A DNA stretch of 34,983 bases, from contig NYYQ01000066.1 of the NCBI GenBank assembly GCA_002686855.1, positions 1-34,983 of the forward strand, read 5' to 3'. Numbering within the stretch: the stretch's first letter is position 1; every line of letters starts with the position of its first letter. The position numbers and the translations under genes are program-made. Shown piece after piece: positions 17,896 to 26,741 of this stretch. Source of the DNA: Candidatus Woesearchaeota archaeon. Its GTDB lineage: Archaea; Nanobdellota; Nanobdellia; Woesearchaeales; GW2011-AR4. The notes beneath the pieces are model-generated. The model was not told where the DNA came from and ran no database searches. It was given only the letters and a program-made list of their open reading frames with translations.

Positions 17896-17967
17896 CCACC
17901 CATCTCTGATGTCATGAAAATTGAAAATTTTCAGGACACCAAAAATCTTTGATTTTTGCGTGGGTGG
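17896..17967. repeat. Hairpin array 3 (just before trpA): outer CCACCCA/TGGGTGG enclosing TGAAAATT-GAA-AATTTTCA and CAAAAATC-TTT-GATTTTTG
   Basis: Shares the 24-bp sequence catgaaaattgaaaattttcagga with array 2. Confidence 0.75.
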
Positions 17968-17978
17968 TTTTTGACAAA

Positions 17979-18788
17979 ATGAAAAGATACAAAAAAGCTT
18001 TCAAAAAATTGAAAAATAAAAATGAAGGTGCACTAGTTGCATTTATTGTAATTGGAGATCCAGATTTTGAAACAAGCCTGGAAATAGCTAAATCAATAAT
18101 TAAAGCTGGTGCAGATATACTAGAACTTGGATTGCCTTTTTCTGATCCTATTGCAGATGGAAAAACAATACAGGCAGCAGACATTCGAGCGTTAAAAAGT
18201 GGATTTAATACAAAAAAGGCTTTTGAATTCGTGAGAGAATTAAGAAAGTTTACAGATATACCTATAGGATTTTTGTCTTATTACAATCTAATCTATCAAT
18301 ATGGTATAGAGAAATTTTTCAATGATGTAAAAAATTATGGAATCGATAGCGTTTTGGTGGCTGATGTTCCAATTGAAGAATTCGGTATTTTATCAAAATT
18401 CAATAAAAAATTTGATGTTGATACTGTTCTTATGACAAGTCCCTTGACTAATAATGAAAGGATAAAGAAAATTACGGCAAACACTACTGGATTCGTATAT
18501 GTGGTGTCAAGGTTGGGTGTTACTGGAGCAAAATCAGACTTAAAAAAATCAACATTAAACCTAGTGCGAAGAATAAGGCAGTTTACAGAAAAACCATTAT
18601 GTGTTGGTTTTGGGATAAGCACTCCAGAACAAGTACAAGATGTTATTGGATGCGGCGCAGATGGGGCTATTGTTGGCAGCGCAATAATTGATTTAATTGA
18701 AAACAATATTGCAAATAAAGAAAAGATGCTGAATGAAATCTACAAATATGCCAATATTATGAAAACAGCAACAAAAAGAAAGGTTTAA
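17979..18788 (+). CDS. trpA: Tryptophan synthase alpha chain
   Basis: GADILELGLPFSDPIADGKTIQAA; VVSRLGVTGAKSD; VGFGISTPEQV. Confidence 0.95.
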   Translation: MKRYKKAFKKLKNKNEGALVAFIVIGDPDFETSLEIAKSIIKAGADILELGLPFSDPIADGKTIQAADIRALKSGFNTKKAFEFVRELRKFTDIPIGFLSYYNLIYQYGIEKFFNDVKNYGIDSVLVADVPIEEFGILSKFNKKFDVDTVLMTSPLTNNERIKKITANTTGFVYVVSRLGVTGAKSDLKKSTLNLVRRIRQFTEKPLCVGFGISTPEQVQDVIGCGADGAIVGSAIIDLIENNIANKEKMLNEIYKYANIMKTATKRKV

Positions 18789-18807
18789 AAATAGGGGTGG
18801 AATACCA

Positions 18808-18891
18808 ATGTATATGAACAATCTAACTGATACTGGAAGTTTGAAAAGTTCTAAGTTAGATTGGAGTGCATTCTTCTATTTTTATTTTTAA
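18808..18891 (+). other. Candidate leader peptide ORF MYMNNLTDTGSLKSSKLDWSAFFYFYF*
   Basis: 27-aa ORF with ggggtgg RBS-like sequence 7 nt upstream; C-terminal W-S-A-F-F-Y-F-Y-F before stop; located between trpA and aroF; competing inverted repeats downstream. Confidence 0.45.
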
Positions 18892-18971
18892 CTAAGCCTG
18901 ATTTAGTTCTCTAAACTTTGTTTTTCTAACAAGATACAAGTTCTAATTCGGGCATGCATTGTTTAGTTAAA

Positions 18972-18981
18972 CTTATATAAA
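18972..18981 (+). promoter_or_regulatory. TATA box for aroF
   Basis: cttatataaa, predicted start ~19003 just before the leader hairpin. Confidence 0.5.
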
Positions 18982-19005
18982 CTTATGATATACAAAATAA
19001 AATTT

Positions 19006-19061
19006 GGAGGTACTGGGAAACCAAAAAAAGTTTCCGGTACCTCCTCGTCAAAACTCGGAGG
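19006..19061 (+). promoter_or_regulatory. Candidate RNA switch in aroF 5' leader: GGAGGTAC...GTACCTCC hairpin versus CCTCC pairing with the GGAGG Shine-Dalgarno
   Basis: Arms 19006-19013/19037-19044, inner GGAAAC/GTTTCC; alternative CCTCC(19040-19044):GGAGG(19057-19061). Confidence 0.5.
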
Positions 19062-19068
19062 CAAAAAA

Positions 19069-20082
19069 ATGATAATTGTACTGAAACCAAACACAAAGAA
19101 AGAAGAAATTGAACATGTTATTGAAGAAGTTAAGAATAAAGGCTTTAAGCCTGTTCCCTTTGAAGGAGATGAAAGAACAGTAATTCATGCATTAGGAGCT
19201 GTGAGGGATGATTCGCCTGATAGTTTTAGATCTATACGATGTGTTGAGGATGTTGTGAGGATACTAAAACCATATAAGTTAGCAAGTAAAGAGCATCACT
19301 CTCAGAAAACTATAGTAAGAGTTGGGGACGTAGCAATAGGGAATAATGATTTTGTAGTCATTGCAGGACCTGATTCTGTTGAGACAGAAAAACAAATTAT
19401 AGAATCCGCAAAAATCATGAAGAAAAACGGCATTAAAATTATGCGCGGATCAGCCTTTAAACCAAGAACGTCTCCATATGATTTTCAGGGATTTGGAATA
19501 GAAGGACTTAAACTTCTTAAGAAAGCAAGAGATAAAACAGGAATATTAGTAGAGACAGAGGTAATGGATGTTAGAGATGTTCCTATTGCTGCGCAATATG
19601 CAGATATTTTAAGGGTAGGAGCAAGAAACATGCAGAACTTTGACTTACTTAAAGAGCTTGGGAAGGTTGATTGTCCTGTCATATTAAAGAGAGGCATGTC
19701 AGCGACTATCAAGGAATTCATCATGGCTGCTGAATATATAATGGCTAGTGGAAATAAAAATGTCATTTTATGCGAGCGTGGTATAAGAACATTTGAAACA
19801 GCATACAGAAACACCTTGGATCTTGAAGCAGTTGTGGTATTAAGAGAGGAAACACATTTGCCAATAATTGTTGATCCAAGCCATGCGACAGGCAATCGTG
19901 AATGGGTTATACCTCTTTGCAAAGCAGCTGCTGCTGCTGGAGCTGATGGCATTCTGGTTGAGGTGCATCCAGATCCAGAAAAAGCGCTTTGCGACGGTGC
20001 ACAATCATTGTATCCTGAGCAGCTGACCAGACTATTAAAAGAACTAAAACCCATATGCGCTGCAGTAGGAAAAAAGCTATAA
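19069..20082 (+). CDS. aroF: 3-deoxy-7-phosphoheptulonate synthase (DAHP synthase, type I-beta with N-terminal ferredoxin-like regulatory domain)
   Basis: MRGSAFKPRTSPYDFQGFG; ILRVGARNMQNF; VDPSHATG; EVHPDPEKALCDGAQSL; start at MIIVLKPN with cggagg RBS. Confidence 0.93.
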   Translation: MIIVLKPNTKKEEIEHVIEEVKNKGFKPVPFEGDERTVIHALGAVRDDSPDSFRSIRCVEDVVRILKPYKLASKEHHSQKTIVRVGDVAIGNNDFVVIAGPDSVETEKQIIESAKIMKKNGIKIMRGSAFKPRTSPYDFQGFGIEGLKLLKKARDKTGILVETEVMDVRDVPIAAQYADILRVGARNMQNFDLLKELGKVDCPVILKRGMSATIKEFIMAAEYIMASGNKNVILCERGIRTFETAYRNTLDLEAVVVLREETHLPIIVDPSHATGNREWVIPLCKAAAAAGADGILVEVHPDPEKALCDGAQSLYPEQLTRLLKELKPICAAVGKKL

Positions 20083-20083
20083 G

Positions 20084-21184
20084 ATGGATCAAATAAAGGT
20101 TAAGGTAGAAAGGAGAAATGTAGGGTATAGTGTTTTTATAGGGGGCAGTATATTGTCCGGGTTATCAGATTACCTGAGAAAAAACCATGCAAATAAGAAG
20201 ATAGTGGTAATTACTGATGAAACAGTGAGCAAACTCTATAAAGAGAATTTCTTCAATAAGCTGGATGCTTTTAATCCATATGTAATCATTTTACCTTTTG
20301 GGGAAAAAATCAAAACAAGAGAAACAAAAAATAAAATAGAAGATACTCTAATGGAGAAAAAATATGGCAGAGACAGTTTAATTATTGCCATAGGCGGAGG
20401 TGTTATCGGTGATTTAGCTGGTTTTGTGGCCGCTACTTTTAATAGAGGGATACCTATAATGCATATTCCTACAACCTTGCTGGCAATGATTGACTCATCC
20501 ATAGGTGGAAAAACAGGAGTTAATACAAGATATGGAAAAAATCTTATTGGAAGTGTTTTGCAGCCTAGTGCTGTTTTTGCTGATTTGAACTTTCTAAGAA
20601 CATTACCGGATGAGGAATTTTTAAGCGGTTTGGCTGAAGTAATCAAAATTGCAATTACCTCAGATAAAGAATTATTTTCCATTATAGAAAATGATTATGA
20701 AAAAATTTTGGCAAAAGATGAAGGTGTTTTGTTAAAAATAATAAAAAGAAGCATAGAACTGAAAAAGGAAGTTGTAGAAAAAGATGAAACAGAATCAGGA
20801 TTAAGGCAGACACTTAATTTTGGACATACTATAGGGCATGCACTTGAAGCCCATTTCAATTATAAAATAAAACACGGGTTTTGTGTAAGCATTGGAATAG
20901 CAGCGGAATTAAAAATTTCTGCATTATGCGGAATATTGCAAGCAGATGAACAAAGGATTGTTTCACTTCTTGATAAGCTTAAACTGCCAACAAAAATTAA
21001 CAAAGATATTAATGCGGATAAATTAATTGGATATATGGTTTCTGACAAGAAAACATTAAATGAGAAGCCTCATTTTGTTTTAATTAAAGATATTGGCACG
21101 ATAAAATCCGAGGGCAAAAATTATTCTTTTGAAGTAGATGGGGGCATAATTAATAAAGCTATTGAGATGTGCAAAAATGATTGA
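20084..21184 (+). CDS. aroB: 3-dehydroquinate synthase (bacterial-type AroB)
   Basis: AIGGGVIGDLAGFVAATFNRGI; IPTTLLAMIDSSIGGKTGVN; LNFGHTIGHALE. Confidence 0.95.
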   Translation: MDQIKVKVERRNVGYSVFIGGSILSGLSDYLRKNHANKKIVVITDETVSKLYKENFFNKLDAFNPYVIILPFGEKIKTRETKNKIEDTLMEKKYGRDSLIIAIGGGVIGDLAGFVAATFNRGIPIMHIPTTLLAMIDSSIGGKTGVNTRYGKNLIGSVLQPSAVFADLNFLRTLPDEEFLSGLAEVIKIAITSDKELFSIIENDYEKILAKDEGVLLKIIKRSIELKKEVVEKDETESGLRQTLNFGHTIGHALEAHFNYKIKHGFCVSIGIAAELKISALCGILQADEQRIVSLLDKLKLPTKINKDINADKLIGYMVSDKKTLNEKPHFVLIKDIGTIKSEGKNYSFEVDGGIINKAIEMCKND

Positions 21185-22448
21185 GATAGTGCCTATTAAA
21201 GAGCTTAATTCTGAGATTACTGTTCCTGGAAGCAAATACGTAGCAAATAGGGTATTAATAGCAGCTGGTCTTGCTGAAAGGACTTCAATAATAAAAAATA
21301 TTCCTGAGAATGATGATATCAATGTTGCAATGGGTGCATTAAAACAATTTGGTGTTGGTATAAATAAAGAAAACAATATTTTAGAAATTAGAGGAACTGA
21401 CGGAGAAATAAAAAATCCAACTGAAGAAATAAATGTCCATGATTCGGGGACGTTAATGAGATTCATAATTAGCTTTGCAGCATTATCACAAGGAGAAGTT
21501 AAAATTACAGGGAGCAAAAGAATCCAACAAAGGCCTGTAGGTGATTTATTAAAAAGTTTAAGTGATCTGGGAGTTAATTGCAAATCCTTAAACAAAAATT
21601 GTCCACCAATAGTTGTTGAGGGTGGAACATTTAAAGGAGGAATAACAAAAATAAAAGGCGATGTCAGCAGTCAATTTATCAGCTCTTTATTATTAATTTC
21701 CCCATATGCTGAAAAGGATGTTGAAATTTTGATTGAGACTGATTTAGTATCTAAAAATTATGTTGATATGACTATATGCATAATGAAACAGTTTGGTGTT
21801 TCTGTTGAAAGGCAGGGATATGAAAAATTTATTGTAAAAGCAGGACAAAAATATAGCGGAAAAGAATTTTTGATTCCTGCTGACTGGAGCTCTGCAAATT
21901 ATTTCTTGGCCGCTGCGGCTATAGTTCCTGGAACAGTTAAAATTAACAATCTTGATATGGAATCAGAGCAGGAATCAGGTTTTGCTGATATACTTGCTAA
22001 GATGGGTTGCGATATAGAGAAGAATATCAGTTCAATAAAAGTAACTGGAAATAGTAATTTATCTGGTGTTGAGGTTGATATGTCAGATATGCCGGATTCA
22101 GTGCAGACTTTAGCTGTGGTTTCCTGTTTTGCCAAAGGCATTACAAGAATCAAAAATATTGCACATTTGCGGTATAAAGAGTCTGACAGGATAAATGATA
22201 CTGTAAAAGAACTGCAAAAATTAGGAATTAAGGCAGAATCAAAAGATAATGAACTTATTATTGAAGGTGGAGATTTAACAGCAGCAGTTATTGATTCTCA
22301 TAATGACCACAGGATGGCTATGAGTTTTGCTTTGGTTGGTTTAAAAGTATCCGGAATTAAGATAAAAAATCCAGAATGTGTCAATAAGTCTTTTCCTCAA
22401 TTTTGGGATAAATTAAAGGAAATTGATGTGGAGATAAAAAATGTCTAA
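21177..22448 (+). CDS. aroA: 3-phosphoshikimate 1-carboxyvinyltransferase (EPSP synthase)
   Basis: VPGSKYVANRVLIAAGLAE; DSGTLMRF; GSKRIQQRPVGDL; HLRYKESDRI; HNDHRMAMSFAL. Confidence 0.95.
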   Translation: MIEIVPIKELNSEITVPGSKYVANRVLIAAGLAERTSIIKNIPENDDINVAMGALKQFGVGINKENNILEIRGTDGEIKNPTEEINVHDSGTLMRFIISFAALSQGEVKITGSKRIQQRPVGDLLKSLSDLGVNCKSLNKNCPPIVVEGGTFKGGITKIKGDVSSQFISSLLLISPYAEKDVEILIETDLVSKNYVDMTICIMKQFGVSVERQGYEKFIVKAGQKYSGKEFLIPADWSSANYFLAAAAIVPGTVKINNLDMESEQESGFADILAKMGCDIEKNISSIKVTGNSNLSGVEVDMSDMPDSVQTLAVVSCFAKGITRIKNIAHLRYKESDRINDTVKELQKLGIKAESKDNELIIEGGDLTAAVIDSHNDHRMAMSFALVGLKVSGIKIKNPECVNKSFPQFWDKLKEIDVEIKNV

Positions 22449-22944
22449 ATGTATTATTTTGATAGGTTACAGGGGATCAGGAAAAACAACCATAGCAACT
22501 GAATTAAGCAATAAATTAGGTTTTCCAATAATATCCATTGACGAAGAAATTAAGAAAAGAATCGGCTCAATTAACGAATCAGTTGAAAAACATGGATGGA
22601 AACAGTTCAGAGAAACTGAAAGTAAAGTAATCCAAGAACTTAACGCTGAAAATGCCATCATTGATTGCGGAGGAGGAGTAGTTGAAGATGAAAAAAATAT
22701 TGAGAATTTGAGGAAGAAAGGAATGGTTGTATGGCTGAGGGCAGATTCCGACACTATAATCAAAAGATTAGAAGATAGTCATGAAAGGCCTTCAATTACC
22801 GGCAACAAATCTTTCATTGATGAGGTGGGGGAAGTTTTAACTGCTAGAATTCCCCTTTATAAAAAAGCATGTAATTTTGAAATTGATACAAGCAACAAGA
22901 CACCCAAACAAGTTTCAGATGAAATGTTAGAGTTATTAGAATGA
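22441..22944 (+). CDS. aroK: Shikimate kinase (bacterial NMP-kinase-like type)
   Basis: LIGYRGSGKTTIATEL; IDEEI; GWKQFRETESKV; DCGGGVV. Confidence 0.9.
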   Translation: MSKCIILIGYRGSGKTTIATELSNKLGFPIISIDEEIKKRIGSINESVEKHGWKQFRETESKVIQELNAENAIIDCGGGVVEDEKNIENLRKKGMVVWLRADSDTIIKRLEDSHERPSITGNKSFIDEVGEVLTARIPLYKKACNFEIDTSNKTPKQVSDEMLELLE

Positions 22945-24428
22945 AAACTGAAATATGCATACCAATCACTGCAGATACTGTAGAAAAAGCACTGATTGAT
23001 ATAAAGGAAGCTGAGAAGCAAGTTGATTTAATAGAATTAAGGATAGATTTCATTAAGGATATTGATAATGAAAAGTTAAAAAAATTATTAGACAATTCAA
23101 CTAAACAAACTATCATAACGTGCAGAAAAAAACAAGATGGTGGAAATTTTTCAGGCAGTGAAAAAGACAAACTATCATTATTAAAGAAATCAGCTGAATT
23201 AAAATGTAATTTCATTGATGTAGAGTTTGATTTAAAAAATATAAAAAAAATTATTGATGATAAAAGGGAAACAAAAATAATCGCATCTTATCATAACTTT
23301 AAGGAAACACCATCATTAGAAGAATTAGAAAAAATTTATACTCAAATTAATGATTTAAATCCGGATTTAATAAAAATTGCAACTAATGCAAGTTCCATTA
23401 ATGATAATTTTGAAATATTTAACTTATTGAAAAATAAAGAAAATTTAATTGCTTTTTGTATGGGAATAAGGGGGCAGATTTCAAGAATCCTGGCTCCAAA
23501 GTATGGTTCCTGCATTACTTTCGCATCTTTGGATATTGAGAAGGAATCAGCTCCGGGGCAATTAAGCGTTAAGGAAATCAATGATGTGTATAATGCAAGT
23601 TTAATTAATTCAAAAACCAAGGTACTCGGAGTTATTGGAGAATTTGCCGAAAATTCGCAGTCTAAATATATGCACAACCCCAACTTTAAGAAAAAAAGTC
23701 TGGGTTATGTTTATGTTCCATTTAAAGTTAGCAAAGGGGAATTATCAGGATTTATGAAGAATTACAGGGAATTTAAGCTTGCAGGAGCTGCGGTAACCAT
23801 TCCCCATAAAGAAGAAATTATAAATTACATAGATGATGTTGATGAAATAGCAAAAAATATTGGTGCAGTAAACACCTTGGTCAATAAAAACGGAAAAATA
23901 ATTGGCTATAATACTGATTATTATGGAGCTGTTGAAGCTTTGAAAGAAAAAACCAGTTTGGATAATAAAAAAATCCTTGTTATCGGAGCTGGAGGAGCAG
24001 CAAGAGCAATAGTTTATGGATTGAAAAAAGAGAATGCCACTATTACAATAACAAACAGAACAAAAGAAAAAGCAGGGAAATTAGCTAATGAATTTAAGGT
24101 TAATTTAGGTAATATTAATAGTATGAAAGAATTAATTAATAATAATGAGATAATAATAAATACGACTAGTGTTGGTATGTATCCTGATGTTAATAGTAGT
24201 GTAGTGAAGGAAAATGAATTTGCAAATGGAAAATTAGTTATGGACATTGTATATAAGCCTATTATGACAAAATTTATTAAAAATGCAGAAAAATCCCAAT
24301 GTAAAACAATTACAGGAGACAAAATGCTCATTTACCAGGCTATAGGACAATTTAAGCTCTGGACAGGACAAGATCCAGATTTTAACCTAATGGAATCAAA
24401 GCTATTGGCTAAAATGGAAGGTGATTAA
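22941..24428 (+). CDS. aroDE: Fused type I 3-dehydroquinate dehydratase / shikimate dehydrogenase
   Basis: Aro[29 protein letters not shown]; Aro[40 protein letters not shown]. Confidence 0.93.
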   Translation: MKTEICIPITADTVEKALIDIKEAEKQVDLIELRIDFIKDIDNEKLKKLLDNSTKQTIITCRKKQDGGNFSGSEKDKLSLLKKSAELKCNFIDVEFDLKNIKKIIDDKRETKIIASYHNFKETPSLEELEKIYTQINDLNPDLIKIATNASSINDNFEIFNLLKNKENLIAFCMGIRGQISRILAPKYGSCITFASLDIEKESAPGQLSVKEINDVYNASLINSKTKVLGVIGEFAENSQSKYMHNPNFKKKSLGYVYVPFKVSKGELSGFMKNYREFKLAGAAVTIPHKEEIINYIDDVDEIAKNIGAVNTLVNKNGKIIGYNTDYYGAVEALKEKTSLDNKKILVIGAGGAARAIVYGLKKENATITITNRTKEKAGKLANEFKVNLGNINSMKELINNNEIIINTTSVGMYPDVNSSVVKENEFANGKLVMDIVYKPIMTKFIKNAEKSQCKTITGDKMLIYQAIGQFKLWTGQDPDFNLMESKLLAKMEGD

Positions 24429-25524
24429 TGTGACTGGAAATTCAATTGGTAAACTTTTTAGGATAACCAACTGGGGGGAATCCCATGGAAAAGCGATTGG
24501 TGCAGTGATAGATGGATGTCCTCCTCTGCTTAAGATTAGTGAAAAGGATATACAAATAGACCTGGACAGAAGACTTCCTGGCCAAAGTGAAATTACCACA
24601 TCCAGGAAAGAAGATGACAAGGTGGAAATATTATCCGGAGTGTTTAATGGCAGAACAACAGGAACACCAATTTCCCTTATAATCCATAACAAGGACTTCA
24701 AGAAAAAGGATTATAAAGAAATAGCCCAAGTTTTCAGGCCCAGCCACTCTGATTTCACTTATGAAAAAAAATATGGAATCAGGGATCCTTTTGGAGGGGG
24801 AAGAAGCTCAGCAAGGCTAACAGCCGGAAATGTAGCTGCAGCTACAATAGCCAAAAAAATTTTGAGAGAAAAGTTTGGAACAGAAATAATAGCTTATGTT
24901 AAAAAAATCAAGGATATTGCAGCAGATATTAATGCAGATACTGTAACCAGAAAAAACATTGAATCAAATATAATAAGATGTCCTGATAAAAAATTGTCAG
25001 AAGAGATGATCAAATTAATCAAAAAAGCAAAAGAAGAAGGAGATTCTGTTGGGGGAGTCATTGAGTGTGTTGTCAAGAACGTTCCAATTGGATTAGGGGA
25101 ACCAATTTTTGATAAATTAGATGCGGATCTTTCAAAAGCAATGATGTCAATAAATGCAACCAAAGGTTTTGAGATTGGCTCTGGCTTTGCAGGTGCTGAT
25201 ATGTATGGCAGCGAGCATAACGATCCTTTTATCATTAAGAGTGGTAAAGTTCAGACAAAAACAAACAATTCCGGAGGTGTTCAAGGAGGAATCTCTAATG
25301 GAATGCCTATTGTTTTCAGAGTAGCTTTTAAGCCAACTTCCACAATAAAGAAAGAACAACAAGCAGTAACTAAAGAAGGAAAAATAACTAAATTAGAGGC
25401 TAAGGGAAGGCATGACCCATGCGTGCTTCCAAGGGCAGTGCCAATTGTCGAGGCAATGGCAGCTCTTGTTTTATGCGACCATTATTTACGATATAAATCA
25501 CAATGTGATAACGATGGAGATTGA
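24421..25524 (+). CDS. aroC: Chorismate synthase (GTG start)
   Basis: [74 protein letters not shown]. Confidence 0.96.
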   Translation: MINVTGNSIGKLFRITNWGESHGKAIGAVIDGCPPLLKISEKDIQIDLDRRLPGQSEITTSRKEDDKVEILSGVFNGRTTGTPISLIIHNKDFKKKDYKEIAQVFRPSHSDFTYEKKYGIRDPFGGGRSSARLTAGNVAAATIAKKILREKFGTEIIAYVKKIKDIAADINADTVTRKNIESNIIRCPDKKLSEEMIKLIKKAKEEGDSVGGVIECVVKNVPIGLGEPIFDKLDADLSKAMMSINATKGFEIGSGFAGADMYGSEHNDPFIIKSGKVQTKTNNSGGVQGGISNGMPIVFRVAFKPTSTIKKEQQAVTKEGKITKLEAKGRHDPCVLPRAVPIVEAMAALVLCDHYLRYKSQCDNDGD

Positions 25525-25774
25525 TGAGCTAAGAAGGGAAGTTGATAGAGCGGATAATGAAATTATTAGCCTATTAAGCAGAAGGATGGACATAGTTAAG
25601 GCAATAGCAATTATAAAGAAAAGCAATAAAGCTCCAATATTTGACAAAAAGCGGGAAATAGAACTCCTAAATAGAGTAAAGGAAGAAGCAAAGGGAAAAA
25701 AATTAAGTGAGGATTTTATTTCCAAACTATATGAGCTTATTCTAGAACATTCAAGAAGAGAACAAGAAAAATGA
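25514..25774 (+). CDS. Chorismate mutase (AroQ type)
   Basis: [36 protein letters not shown]; overlaps aroC stop. Confidence 0.9.
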   Translation: MEIDELRREVDRADNEIISLLSRRMDIVKAIAIIKKSNKAPIFDKKREIELLNRVKEEAKGKKLSEDFISKLYELILEHSRREQEK

Positions 25775-26016
25775 ATTTTTCTGAAAGAATAAATTCGGTG
25801 AAAGAATCAGAGACTCTAAAATTTACTCCAATAATAGAAAAACTTAGGAAAGAAGGAAAAGAAATTATTGATTTTGCTGCTTATATTCTTGAAGACGCTA
25901 ATGTAGCTGTTGTCTCAGGAAGTGCTTTTGGTGATGACAACCATATACGAATATCATATGCTATACCTGAGAGTGAGATAAAAAAAGGTTTTGAAAATAT
26001 GGCCGAGGTTTTATGA
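25771..26016 (+). pseudogene. Internally deleted class I/II PLP aminotransferase remnant: N-terminal ~37 aa joined in frame to C-terminal ~44 aa
   Basis: [37 protein letters not shown] resembles aspartate/aromatic aminotransferase N-termini; EDANVAVVSGSAFGDDNHIRISYAIPESEIKKGFENM resembles their C-termini; PLP domain absent. Confidence 0.75.
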
Positions 26017-26741
26017 AAATAGGCATTATCGCTTTTGGAAGATTTGGAAAATTAATAACAAAATATCTGGCCAAGGATTTTGAGGTTTTTGTATATACCC
26101 GGAAAGATAAAAGCAAAGAAATAAAGGAAATGAACGCAACTCCTGCATCGCTTGATGAAGTTTGTGCAATGGATGTTATCATACCATGCGTTCCAATTTC
26201 AGAATTTGAAAATATCCTTGAAAAAATTAAAGATTTTGTAAAGAAGGAATCATTAATTGCGGATGTTTGCTCAGTAAAAGAATATCCTGCGGAGCTAATG
26301 AAGAAAATTTTGCCTCAAAATATACACATTTTAGGCACTCATCCCCTGTTTGGCCCAGATAGTGCTTTTGATTCTTTGGAAGGCGAAAAAATTGTCTTAT
26401 GTAAGGTAAGGATTCCTGATAATAGATACAAAAGTATTAAGAGCTATCTAGTTAGAAAAGGACTGACCATCATAGAAGCTACTTCGGAAGACCATGATAA
26501 AGAAATTTCAAAGTCCTTATTATTACCTCATTTTATAGGCAGGTCTTTGATGCAGTATGGAGCAAAAGAGATGGATATAGATACAGAAGGATACAAAAGA
26601 TTATTGAGAATTCTTAAAGTGGTAGAAAATGATACTTGGAAGCTTTTTGAAGATATAAATAGATACAACAAATATTCAAAAAAAGAAAGAGAAAATTTTA
26701 TTAGGTCTATGGTAGAAATTAACAGGAGGCTGGAAAAATGA
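26013..26741 (+). CDS. tyrA: Prephenate dehydrogenase
   Basis: IGIIAFGRFGKLI; ADVCSVKEYP; ILGTHPLFGPDSA. Confidence 0.88.
   Translation: MKIGIIAFGRFGKLITKYLAKDFEVFVYTRKDKSKEIKEMNATPASLDEVCAMDVIIPCVPISEFENILEKIKDFVKKESLIADVCSVKEYPAELMKKILPQNIHILGTHPLFGPDSAFDSLEGEKIVLCKVRIPDNRYKSIKSYLVRKGLTIIEATSEDHDKEISKSLLLPHFIGRSLMQYGAKEMDIDTEGYKRLLRILKVVENDTWKLFEDINRYNKYSKKERENFIRSMVEINRRLEK

Noticed and set aside
16390-17967. CRISPR array
   Set aside because: Hairpins differ in sequence and there are no regular spacers; palindromic units are tandem and nested, not repeat-spacer.
18985-19068. N-terminal extension of aroF
   Set aside because: Lies in the predicted leader hairpin; MIIVLKPN with a well-placed SD is the family start.
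19485-20054. 189-aa minus-strand ORF opposite aroF
   Set aside because: Low-complexity shadow ORF opposite a strongly conserved enzyme; same reasoning for 2648-3019, 4334-4828, 20236-20682, 21080-21595, 28563-29033 and similar track entries.
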